From positions 1-64,000 of the forward strand of contig NZ_NPFW01000017.1 of the NCBI RefSeq assembly GCF_002259405.1: a DNA stretch of 64,000 nucleotides, read 5' to 3'. Position numbers and translations under genes: made by a program. Positions 36,903 through 44,666 of this stretch are shown piece after piece. Numbering within the stretch: position 1 is the stretch's first letter; each line of letters starts with the position of its first letter. Below the pieces are notes generated by a model. That model saw only the letters and a program-made list of their open reading frames with translations. It was not told the origin of the DNA and made no database searches. This DNA comes from Rhodococcus sp. 14-2483-1-2 (GTDB lineage: Bacteria > Actinomycetota > Actinomycetes > Mycobacteriales > Mycobacteriaceae).

Positions 36903-37540
36903 TCGGTCTCTACCGGCCCGGCACCTCGCTGCTGCACCGGATGAGCCCGGGATCGAAGCTGCTGGCGCTGATCTTCGCGATCCTGTCGACGGTGATCTTC
37001 GCGCGTACTCCGCTCGAAGTGGGTGCGGTGGCGCTGCTGGTCGCGGCATTGTTCGCGGTGGCCCGTATTCCGGCGAAAGTTGCACTGGCGCAGCTGCGTC
37101 CGGTGCTGTGGATGTTGTTGATCATCGGCGTGTTCCAGGTGATCATCACCACCTGGCAGCGCGCCGTTGTGGTGTGCGGGGTACTGGTGATCTCCGTTGC
37201 TCTGGCGGCTCTGGTCACCCTCACCACCCGGGTGACCGACATGCTCGATACCGTCACCCGAGCGCTCGGCCCCGTTCGACGCTTCGGCGTCGATCCGGAT
37301 CGCATCGGACTGCTCTTGGCCCTGGCCATTCGATGCATCCCGTTGCTCGCGTCCATCGTCCAAGAGGTGTCGCAGGCCCGCAAAGCACGCGGACTGCAGT
37401 GGTCGATGACGGCACTGGCAACGCCGGTCCTGGTGCGTGCTCTGCGCACCGCCGACGCGATGGGAGACGCCCTCGTCGCCCGCGGTGTCGATGATGACGG
37501 TGTAGATGACGACGGTGTCGATGATGATGACCACAAGTGA
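36899..37540 (+). CDS. bioN: Biotin ECF transporter transmembrane subunit BioN
   Basis: Energy-coupling transmembrane subunit (EcfT type) of 213 residues with four to five helices. The two Ala-Arg-Gly coupling motifs are QARKARGL (A163-R164-G165) and LVARGV (A194-R195-G196); they insert into the ATPase. Directly after the second motif the protein ends in three GVDDD repeats coded by tandem 15-bp units, an acidic tail not usual in EcfT proteins. The tail DNA also carries the start codons of the next gene in another frame. Confidence 0.93.
   Translation: MIGLYRPGTSLLHRMSPGSKLLALIFAILSTVIFARTPLEVGAVALLVAALFAVARIPAKVALAQLRPVLWMLLIIGVFQVIITTWQRAVVVCGVLVISVALAALVTLTTRVTDMLDTVTRALGPVRRFGVDPDRIGLLLALAIRCIPLLASIVQEVSQARKARGLQWSMTALATPVLVRALRTADAMGDALVARGVDDDGVDDDGVDDDDHK
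37484..37528 (+). repeat. Three 15-bp tandem repeats at bioN end
   Basis: Units 37484-37498, 37499-37513 and 37514-37528 follow GGTGTCGATGATGAC with two changes. They code for GVDDD three times in bioN, and in another frame give the ATG-ATG-ATG cluster (37521-37529) that starts the next gene. Confidence 0.88.
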
Positions 37541-38978
37541 GCTCCTCGCCGCCCGAATAGCGCAGCATTCCGACCGTCGCGGGTCGGCCGTCGTCGACTC
37601 GACCGGGGAGATCTCCTACCGGGAATTCTGGGCTCGGGTGACACGCGCGGCGACCGCAATGGCAGGGATGCGTCGTATCGCGGTACTGCCGACGTCGGAT
37701 ATCGGGTCATTGGTGGTCGTCGTCGCGGCGATGCATGCCGGAGTCAGTGTCGTTCTGCTGCATCGACATCTGCTGGCTCATGAATTCGCCGATGTCACGG
37801 CGGTGTGCGAGCCGTCGCTGATTGCCGCGCATCCGCGTCAGCACGCGAGATTGCGTGGCTGGGGCGCAGTCGACGTGTTCGCACCCGAGGACGTGGCTGC
37901 CGACCCGACCGCCGCCATCTCTACTCCCGCAGCGAATTCCGAGTTGCTCGTGGGCGTCACCTCCGGAACCACCGGCCCGCCCAAGTTGTTCGTGCGCAAT
38001 CAGGCGTCGTGGGCTGCCACGCTGGACCGCTCCGATGCACTGTTCGATCTCGGTCCAGGCGATCGGGTGTCCGCACCCGGCACCCTCGATCACACCCACT
38101 TTCTCTACGGTGCGTTGCACGGGCTGACCCGGGGTGCGACGGTGGACCTACGCAAGGTGCCGGTCGCTCTCGAAGATGCTCCGACACATCTGTATTCGGT
38201 ACCGACCATCGCCTGGGACATCGCTCGCTCGGGAGTACGGTCGGACAGTGTCCGCGAGGTGCTCTCGTCTGCGGCGCGATGGCCGCAGTCGGGTCGAGCG
38301 GCACTGGCGAGAGCGCTACCGAAGGCAACCACGACGCACTTCTACGGGGCGTCCGAGCTCAGTTTCGTCTCCTACGACCGACGCGAAATCACAGGCACCG
38401 AGGTCAGCGGACAGCTGTTCGACGGGGTCGAGGTCGAGATCAGGGACGAGCTGCTGCACGTGCGCAGCGACATGCTGTTCGACGGCTACCTTAGCCGAGT
38501 GGGAGGCCACACGACCCTGACGAACGGGCCGGTCGACGGGTGGATGACCGTCGGCGATCGCGGCAGTGTCGAAGAGGGACGACTGATCTTGCACGGCCGC
38601 GACAGCGAGACGATCGTTCGAGCCGGACTCAACGTCGAGCTGGCTCCGATCGAAGCGGCACTGTTGTCGATCTCCGGTGTGCTCGAGGCCGGGGTGGTCG
38701 GCTTGCCCCACGACCGAACCGGTGCGGAGCCCGCGGCCGGAGTTGTTGTTGCGCAGACCGATCCGATATCCGTGGATCGGATCCGCCGCCATCTACGCAC
38801 CGTGCTGCCGGGTCCCAGCCTGCCGGTGGTGATCGCCGTCGTGGATTCGCTGCCCCGCACACCACGCGGCAAGCTCGACCGTCACGCCTTGGGTGCAACC
38901 TTGGCCACGGTGCGGACCGTCGGCTCGCCCGATGCTCGTGTGACGACGAACCAGACGGTCAACGCGCCGCCGTCGTAG
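37521..38978 (+). CDS. Adenylate-forming acyl-CoA synthetase/ligase
   Basis: AMP-dependent synthetase of about 485 residues. It has the phosphate loop VTSGTTGPPK, a FYGASELS motif, WMTVGDRG with the ribose-binding Asp and LPRTPRGKLDR with the catalytic Lys near the end. The start is one of three consecutive ATGs (37521, 37524, 37527) inside the end of bioN, 12 to 20 bp before the bioN stop; an ATG at 37506 is also in frame. The last 30 or so residues after the PRGKLDR motif overlap the thioesterase gene on the other strand by 97 bp. The substrate is unknown; its position in the biotin cluster suggests a dicarboxylate or acyl precursor. Confidence 0.88.
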   Translation: MMMTTSELLAARIAQHSDRRGSAVVDSTGEISYREFWARVTRAATAMAGMRRIAVLPTSDIGSLVVVVAAMHAGVSVVLLHRHLLAHEFADVTAVCEPSLIAAHPRQHARLRGWGAVDVFAPEDVAADPTAAISTPAANSELLVGVTSGTTGPPKLFVRNQASWAATLDRSDALFDLGPGDRVSAPGTLDHTHFLYGALHGLTRGATVDLRKVPVALEDAPTHLYSVPTIAWDIARSGVRSDSVREVLSSAARWPQSGRAALARALPKATTTHFYGASELSFVSYDRREITGTEVSGQLFDGVEVEIRDELLHVRSDMLFDGYLSRVGGHTTLTNGPVDGWMTVGDRGSVEEGRLILHGRDSETIVRAGLNVELAPIEAALLSISGVLEAGVVGLPHDRTGAEPAAGVVVAQTDPISVDRIRRHLRTVLPGPSLPVVIAVVDSLPRTPRGKLDRHALGATLATVRTVGSPDARVTTNQTVNAPPS

Positions 38979-39673
38979 CGGTGGCGCAGAGTGACGCGTT
39001 CACCTGCCAGCACCGGGGTCAGGTATTCGATGACGGCGCGGTGCGGTGCCGCAGCCAGCTCCGGCACGTCCACCAACAACTCCTCGATCGCATGCCAGTA
39101 TGCGGCGTTGTTGAGGTGGTTGAACGGGTCGATATCGGTTGCGCGCAAAGGGAACTGAACGTCCGCGTGAGATTCCGCCGGCACCGGCTCGGTCAGCCAT
39201 GCCTTCCAGCGCAACCGGTGTTGATCGGTGGTTCGCGCCAGCATTTCCAGGGCACCGTCGCTGATGCGGGTCGGCATTCCGGTGTCCTTGCTGATGTTGA
39301 TCCAGAAGCCCTCGGTCTCGATGCGTCCACCCTTCGGTGTCGTCAATGCCACCCGCATGTTGGACCATCGGGTCGACATCGAGGAACACCAGCGCCGCAT
39401 GTGCACTCGGTCCGGGAAATGGATCGGCTCGAAGACATCGATGACCGTGCGCCGCACGATCCACATGGGATCCGTCTTGCCCAGAGGAGTGGCGTCGAGG
39501 TTGTCGGTACCGATGTCCTGCAGGTAGCGGGCAACGCCGTCGAACCGTAGTCGGTTGCTCGGATCGATGTCGCCGGTCCGCACCGGCCAGTTGGTCTCGA
39601 AGCCTTCACCGGGCGGCGGCTCCGGTGCCAGTTCGTCGTCGAAGCCGGCCGGTTCCACGCGTGCATTGGTCAC
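38882..39673 (-). CDS. Acyl-ACP thioesterase family protein
   Basis: Protein of 263 residues with two hot-dog domains, as in plant-type and bacterial FatA-like acyl-ACP thioesterases. The first domain has VRTGDIDPSNRLRFDGVARY, the second LRATDIDPFNHLNNAAYW with the catalytic Asn/His pair (HLNN), which is the second-half signature. The family hydrolyses acyl-ACP or acyl-CoA to free fatty acids. The GTG at 39673 (VTNARVEP) is chosen; a GTG at 39694 is also in frame. It is convergent with the second ligase and overlaps it by 97 bp. Confidence 0.82.
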   Translation of the reverse strand: MTNARVEPAGFDDELAPEPPPGEGFETNWPVRTGDIDPSNRLRFDGVARYLQDIGTDNLDATPLGKTDPMWIVRRTVIDVFEPIHFPDRVHMRRWCSSMSTRWSNMRVALTTPKGGRIETEGFWINISKDTGMPTRISDGALEMLARTTDQHRLRWKAWLTEPVPAESHADVQFPLRATDIDPFNHLNNAAYWHAIEELLVDVPELAAAPHRAVIEYLTPVLAGERVTLRHRYDGGALTVWFVVTRASGEPTVRTVAKVAPKA

Positions 39674-39694
39674 GACCGCACTGTACGCGCGCAC

Positions 39695-41230
39695 CTAGAC
39701 GATGTGACGGGCGCGCATACCGTCGAACGCCGGTGCCACGCGCACCACGTCCCCGGTGGTGGGAGCGTGCACCATCTGGCCGTTGCCCATGTAGATCGCC
39801 ACGTGGCCCGGCCCGGCCGGTCCGAAGTTTCCGAACAGCAGATCGCCCGGTTGCGCGAGCTCCATAGGGATCTCGGTGCCCACGTTCCACTGAGTTTCCG
39901 AGGTTCGGGGCAAGGTGACCTTTCCTCCCGATGCCTTGTAGAGGGCATACGACGTCAGGCCCGAGCAGTCGAATCCGCCGCCGGACGGTCCGTTGATGTT
40001 TCCGCCGCCCCATACGTACGGCAGTCCCAGGTAGTCCATCGCCAGCTGCACCGATCGGCCGCCGATTCCGGTGAGGTCGAGTCCGGCGAACGGGGTGAGG
40101 ATGGCGGCGAACTGCGCTTCGGTCGCTCTGATGCGAGACACGTACGGCTTGGTCTGAGTCTCGTAATCGACTGTGCCCGAGGGCATACCGCCCGATCGCA
40201 GTACAGCTCCCGCTCCTGCGTTGTATCCGGCCAGGGTCAGATCCAAGGTGTCACCGGACACCTTGCCCTCGCGCTTCCAACCGTCGACCTGTCCGTAGAT
40301 GTCGCACAACAGTGTGCCCGACGCCATCACCGAATCACCGATGCTGTTGACGTCGGTGACGCCGTTGCCGTCGTAGTCCTTGCCGTATGTCGCCCACGTG
40401 CCGGGCATGAACTGCCCCGGTCCCTGCGCGCCGGTGCTCGAGACCGGAGCAGTGGGGCCGTGCCGAAAACCGTTCTCGGCGGCATACAGTGCCGCGATGG
40501 TCGTGGCTTTGACGCCGCCGCAGATGTTGCCTGCCTTCTGCAGCCAGGGCACGAAGGCGGTGATGGCTCCCACCGCACCCAAACCGATCGAGCCCACATT
40601 GATTCCGGTGAACGTGGCGGGTTGACCGGGAAACAGCGCGCGCCTGATGGCCTCGGCCGACGCCATGAACGCGGTCTGGGTGGCGATATCGGCGGCGGTG
40701 TACGTACGGCCGGCGAATTGAACGGCACCGGCCCCGAGTGCGGCTGCGGTGGTGGACACCGCATTCGAGGAGAACACACTGAACGGCAGTGGCGTGGAGG
40801 GGGAGCCGGCAGCAGCTACGGCCGCGGCTGTGGTGGCGGCCAGTGCATCTCCCGGCGCGGTCGGCACCGCTGCCGTATCGCCGGCTGCTGTGCCGGCTGG
40901 TTCTGTGTCGGCTGCTTCTGTGCCGACTGCTTGGATGTCTTCCACCGTCGGTAGGTCGGGGAGCATCGGTTCGGCGGCGGTGTGCAAGCCTTCGGCGGCG
41001 TCGGAGAGGGTGCGATCGGCGATGTCGGCGGCCGGTTCGGGCATGGTGCCCAGTAGTTCGGTCCACTGATCGCTCATCGTCTTCGCCTGATCCTCGGCGT
41101 TGGCCGCGATCTCCGCTGCCTGATCCTGCACCGCCTGATCGGGAATCGGAGCCGGGGCATCGGTTCCGGCGACTACACCGGCGGCTGACACGATGACGGC
41201 AACGATGACTGCGAATGGATCGCCTGCCAT
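39695..41230 (-). CDS. Transglycosylase-like and NlpC/P60 peptidoglycan hydrolase
   Basis: Wall hydrolase of 511 residues. An N-terminal membrane segment (AVIVAVIVSAAGVVAG) anchors or exports it. A long Ala/Thr/Pro-rich region follows. A lytic-transglycosylase-like domain (about 230-370) shows ALYAAENGF with the catalytic Glu, GAQGPGQFMPGTWATYG and LAGYNAGAGAV. The C-terminal NlpC/P60 domain has C422 (GFDCSGLTSY), H476 (GHVAIYM) and H488 (MVHAP), the cysteine-peptidase triad. It should cut both glycan and peptide bonds outside the membrane. The ATG at 41230 starts the membrane segment. Confidence 0.85.
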   Translation of the reverse strand: MAGDPFAVIVAVIVSAAGVVAGTDAPAPIPDQAVQDQAAEIAANAEDQAKTMSDQWTELLGTMPEPAADIADRTLSDAAEGLHTAAEPMLPDLPTVEDIQAVGTEAADTEPAGTAAGDTAAVPTAPGDALAATTAAAVAAAGSPSTPLPFSVFSSNAVSTTAAALGAGAVQFAGRTYTAADIATQTAFMASAEAIRRALFPGQPATFTGINVGSIGLGAVGAITAFVPWLQKAGNICGGVKATTIAALYAAENGFRHGPTAPVSSTGAQGPGQFMPGTWATYGKDYDGNGVTDVNSIGDSVMASGTLLCDIYGQVDGWKREGKVSGDTLDLTLAGYNAGAGAVLRSGGMPSGTVDYETQTKPYVSRIRATEAQFAAILTPFAGLDLTGIGGRSVQLAMDYLGLPYVWGGGNINGPSGGGFDCSGLTSYALYKASGGKVTLPRTSETQWNVGTEIPMELAQPGDLLFGNFGPAGPGHVAIYMGNGQMVHAPTTGDVVRVAPAFDGMRARHIV

Positions 41231-41349
41231 GTATCGACTCCTGCTACTCGAACGATCTTCCCCGAGCCAGGAGCTGTGATCAGTCTCACTCGGGTGCTGC
41301 ACCCATCATGCACGGTGCAGACGTTCGACTCATGAGTTTTGCGAAACTG

Positions 41350-41922
41350 TCAGAGCAGGGATGCCCAGTAGTCCGAGAAGCGGATTCCGATGAGCGCGAC
41401 GACGATTGCGTACCACACCGCGAGCAGTGTCCAGCGCCATTCCAGGAAGAGACGGCCGACTGTGCCGCCGTTGTTCGGGCCGGAGCCGACCAATCGGCTC
41501 AGAGCGAGCACGAACAACGGCATCGTCACCGCCCACACCACCATGCAATAGGGGCACAGGGCATTGATCTCGTACAGGCTCTGGAAGATCAGCCAGTGCA
41601 CGAAGACTTCGCCGAGCAGCAGGCCTGCACTCAGTCCGAGCCAGAACCAGTGGGGCAGTTCTACGCGGCCGAGCCAGAGCACCCCGGCGACGAGCGCCAC
41701 CGAGAACGCGGCGATGCCCAGGATGGGGTTCGGAAACCCGAAGAGCGCCGCCTGTTTCGTCACCATCACCGAACCGCACGAGAGCACCGGATTCAGGCTG
41801 CACGACGGGACGTACGACGCGTCCTCGAGCAGTTTGAATCGCTCGACCGTCAGCGTCAGCGCTGCGAGTAACCCGAAAGCGCTGAACAGGGTGAAGACAG
41901 CGGCACCTGCGCGGGTTCTCAT
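41350..41922 (-). CDS. Vitamin K epoxide reductase family protein (VKOR)
   Basis: Membrane protein of 190 residues with four to five helices that reoxidises DsbA-type proteins and passes electrons to quinone. The loop cysteines are C41 and C49 (SCSLNPVLSCGS) and the active pair is C123-PY-C126 (ALCPYCMV). In actinobacteria VKOR replaces DsbB. It lies 19 bp downstream of the thioredoxin-fold gene, in the same direction, so the two form the disulfide-forming pair. Confidence 0.92.
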   Translation of the reverse strand: MRTRAGAAVFTLFSAFGLLAALTLTVERFKLLEDASYVPSCSLNPVLSCGSVMVTKQAALFGFPNPILGIAAFSVALVAGVLWLGRVELPHWFWLGLSAGLLLGEVFVHWLIFQSLYEINALCPYCMVVWAVTMPLFVLALSRLVGSGPNNGGTVGRLFLEWRWTLLAVWYAIVVALIGIRFSDYWASLL

Positions 41923-41941
41923 GTCGATTACCGGATGCTGC

Positions 41942-42697
41942 TCAGTTACCGGCTGCTGCAGCGGCAGCGAGGATGTTCTCCGGCGTCGGGTTGGAGATGT
42001 CGGTGCCGTTGACGCGCACGTTCGGCGTTCCGTTGATGCCTTCGCCGAGGACCGACTGCGTCTGGGTGGTGACCCAATCGGTGTAGCTGCCGTCGGTGAT
42101 GCACGACGCGATGGCGGGGGAGTCGGCACCTGCGGAGGCGGCGATCGCGACGAGCTCGTCATCGGTCAGTCCGGTACCGCCTTCGGACGGCTGCTGCTCG
42201 AACATGGCGGTGTGCCAGCTCATCCAGTTGTCGCGGTCGTTCTCGGCGACGCAGATGGAGGCACCGGCCGCGCGGGTCGAGTACATGGTCCCGTTCGAGA
42301 ACCGGTCGAGAATGGAGATGGGTCGGTAGTCGACGGCGACGTTGCCTGCCTCGGCCAACTGTTGCAGCGTCGATCCGCTGATGGACTCGAAGTTCTTGCA
42401 CGCCGGGCACTGGAAGTCCTCGACGACGCTGACGACGGTGGTGGCGTCGGGGTTGCCGAATCGGATGGCACCGTTGTCCGTCAAGGTCGTGGGGGTGAGC
42501 TGGGCCCCGGTCGCGCCGGAGCCTGCCGCGGACGATGCATCCCCCGACGTCGAATCCTTGTTGACGATGAAGAGGGCAATTGCCGCCACGAGCGCTATCA
42601 GAACGACTGCGACGACGACCTGAACGAGAGTCCGACGATTCTTGTCACCGTTCTGCATGGCCTTGATGTCTTTGGAGACGTTCTTGCTCGTGTTCAC
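41942..42697 (-). CDS. DsbA-like thiol oxidoreductase, membrane anchored
   Basis: Protein of 251 residues with an N-terminal membrane anchor (LVQVVVAVVLIALVAAIALF, about 24-43) and a DsbA-type thioredoxin domain outside. The redox motif is FQCPACK (C97, C100), and the cis-proline loop is GINGTPNVRVNG. A second cysteine pair (SICVAEN, ASCITDG) may be structural. It introduces disulfides into exported proteins and is reoxidised by the VKOR encoded downstream. GTG start. Confidence 0.92.
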   Translation of the reverse strand: MNTSKNVSKDIKAMQNGDKNRRTLVQVVVAVVLIALVAAIALFIVNKDSTSGDASSAAGSGATGAQLTPTTLTDNGAIRFGNPDATTVVSVVEDFQCPACKNFESISGSTLQQLAEAGNVAVDYRPISILDRFSNGTMYSTRAAGASICVAENDRDNWMSWHTAMFEQQPSEGGTGLTDDELVAIAASAGADSPAIASCITDGSYTDWVTTQTQSVLGEGINGTPNVRVNGTDISNPTPENILAAAAAAGN

Positions 42698-42730
42698 GGC
42701 GACCAGTTTAGGCAGTCGATCCTGAGCGTC

Positions 42731-42788
42731 GGATGAGAGCTGTGTCGGATTGGAGCTGTGTCAGATGAGAGCTGTGTCAGATGAGAGC
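42731..42788. repeat. 16-bp tandem repeats at the end of aroQ
   Basis: Three full copies of a 16-bp unit (42731-42746, 42747-42762, 42763-42778, consensus GGATGAGAGCTGTGTC) and a 10-bp partial copy (42779-42788). The array runs from the DsbA promoter region into the last codons of aroQ. Confidence 0.85.
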
Positions 42789-43211
42789 GGCGAGGCGCTG
42801 GATGGCGAATCGGTATCCGTCGATCCCGAGTCCGGCGATGACGCCGCTGGCGATGGGGGAGACGAAGGAGTGGTGCCGAAACTCCTCGCGGGCGTGCACG
42901 TTGGAAATGTGCACCTCGATGATCGGTACCTCCGGGATGACGAGTGCGTCGCGCAGCGCCACGGACGTGTGCGTCAACCCGCCCGGGTTGATGACGATGC
43001 CCGACGCCACCCCGCGGGCCGCGTGGATCCAGTCGATGAGCTGTCCCTCGTGATTGGACTGCTCGGTCTGGACGGTGAGTCCGAGCTCGGCGGCGGTCTT
43101 CTCGCACAGGGTGACGACATCGGCGAGGGTGGCGTGGCCGTAGACCTCGGGCTGCCGGGTTCCGAGCATGTTCAGATTCGGACCGTTGAGCACCAACACC
43201 TGCTTGGCCAT
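42777..43211 (-). CDS. aroQ: 3-dehydroquinate dehydratase, type II
   Basis: Dehydratase of 144 residues in the shikimate pathway, converting 3-dehydroquinate to 3-dehydroshikimate for aromatic amino acids. It begins [21 protein letters not shown] with R19 and catalytic Y24. [16 protein letters not shown] and EVHISN with H101 complete the active site. Numbering and length match the mycobacterial enzyme. Other aro genes are not beside it. The last codons and stop lie in a 16-bp repeat array. Confidence 0.96.
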   Translation of the reverse strand: MAKQVLVLNGPNLNMLGTRQPEVYGHATLADVVTLCEKTAAELGLTVQTEQSNHEGQLIDWIHAARGVASGIVINPGGLTHTSVALRDALVIPEVPIIEVHISNVHAREEFRHHSFVSPIASGVIAGLGIDGYRFAIQRLAALI

Positions 43212-43284
43212 CGCGCCACTCCTTTTCCTGCTTCGGTTACTACCGGCTCCGACTATTCCACAGCGTGGTTGACACAATCGTCCG

Positions 43285-44574
43285 GTGAGTATTGGCAAGA
43301 CGGTCTGGGTGGTGTGGGGCATCGGTGTCTTCGCCTACATCATCGGAGTGCTGCATCGAACGTCGTTCGGCGTCGCCGGACTGAGTGCGGCGGATCGGTT
43401 CTCGGTGTCGCCGTCGCTGCTGTCGTCGTTCGTTGTGCTGCAGGTGATCGTGTATGCGGGGATGCAGATCCCGGCCGGGGTGCTGCTGGATCGCATCGGT
43501 TCGCGGAAGATGATCGCCGCGGGCGCGCTGATCATGGCGTCGGCGCAGATCACGTTGGCGCTGACGGAGTCGCTCCCGGTCGCGGTGGTCGCACGCGCGT
43601 TCGTCGGCGTGGGAGATGCTCTCACCTTCATCTCGGTGCTGCGGTTGGTGCCGGTGTGGTTCACGCCGCGACGAGTGCCGATCGTCTCGCAGCTGACCGG
43701 CCTGCTCGGCCAGCTCGGCCAGGTGCTCTCGGCGGTCCCGTTCCTGATCCTGTTGAACGGACCCGGTTGGACGTTCGCGTTCGGTAGCGCGGCTGCGCTC
43801 GGGCTCCTTGCACTCGTACTGGTTCTCGCGCTCGTCAGAGATCGCCCCGACGACGGAGCTGCCCCCGCGTTCGAGCCGACGACGCTTCGACAGACCCTCG
43901 TCTCCATTGCGGACGTGTGGCGACGCCCCGGCACCCGGCTCGGCTTCTTCTCCCATATGGGTACTCAGTTCTCGATCACGGTGTTCGCGTTGCTCTGGGG
44001 TGTGCCGTATCTGACGTCGGCACAAGGGCTGTCGGCATCGACGGCCGGAGCGTTGCTGACGGTGTCGGTGGCGTCCGCGGTGGCGTCGGGCATCGTGGTG
44101 GGTGTTCTCACCGGGCGGTACCCGATGCGACGGTCGTGGCTGGTGCTGGCGATCATGATCAGCAACGCGACCATGTGGGCGATCGTGTTGGCATTGCCCG
44201 GACCTGCTCCGCTGTGGTTGCTGGTGCTGCTCGTCGTGGTGATCTCGGTGGGTGGCCCCGGTTCGGTGATCGGTTTCGACCTCGCCCGCACGTTCAATCC
44301 GAGCGCCAATCTGGGGACGGCGCAGGGGATGGTGAACATCGGTGGCTTCCTGGCGTCGCTGTTGGTGATCGCGGCGATCGGATGGATTCTCGACGCGATG
44401 GGTGGTTACACGTTCGACGGCTTCCGGGTGGCGTTCCTCGCGCAGTTCCCGGTGTGGATCATCGCGATCACCGGGGTTCTGTTGACGCGGCGCAAAACTC
44501 GTAGGGTGCTCGCTGCCGAGGGCATTCACCCACACACGATGCGTGAGGTGCGAGACCGGATTCGCCGTAAATAA
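43285..44574 (+). CDS. MFS transporter
   Basis: Major facilitator protein of 429 residues with 12 helices. The loop after helix 2 is [13 protein letters not shown], a motif A variant. [16 protein letters not shown] in helix 4 and [15 protein letters not shown] in the second half point to the nitrate/oxalate-like or general anion group, but the substrate is unknown. The GTG start at 43285 fits the first helix; the gene is divergent from aroQ. Confidence 0.85.
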   Translation: MSIGKTVWVVWGIGVFAYIIGVLHRTSFGVAGLSAADRFSVSPSLLSSFVVLQVIVYAGMQIPAGVLLDRIGSRKMIAAGALIMASAQITLALTESLPVAVVARAFVGVGDALTFISVLRLVPVWFTPRRVPIVSQLTGLLGQLGQVLSAVPFLILLNGPGWTFAFGSAAALGLLALVLVLALVRDRPDDGAAPAFEPTTLRQTLVSIADVWRRPGTRLGFFSHMGTQFSITVFALLWGVPYLTSAQGLSASTAGALLTVSVASAVASGIVVGVLTGRYPMRRSWLVLAIMISNATMWAIVLALPGPAPLWLLVLLVVVISVGGPGSVIGFDLARTFNPSANLGTAQGMVNIGGFLASLLVIAAIGWILDAMGGYTFDGFRVAFLAQFPVWIIAITGVLLTRRKTRRVLAAEGIHPHTMREVRDRIRRK

Positions 44575-44666
44575 ACCTTTGCAGAGACGGCGTTCTGCGA
44601 GCATGCTGGTGGTCCGAATATCGTTGTAGGACACAAGTAAATGCTATGTAAAGGTGAATCCAAGAG

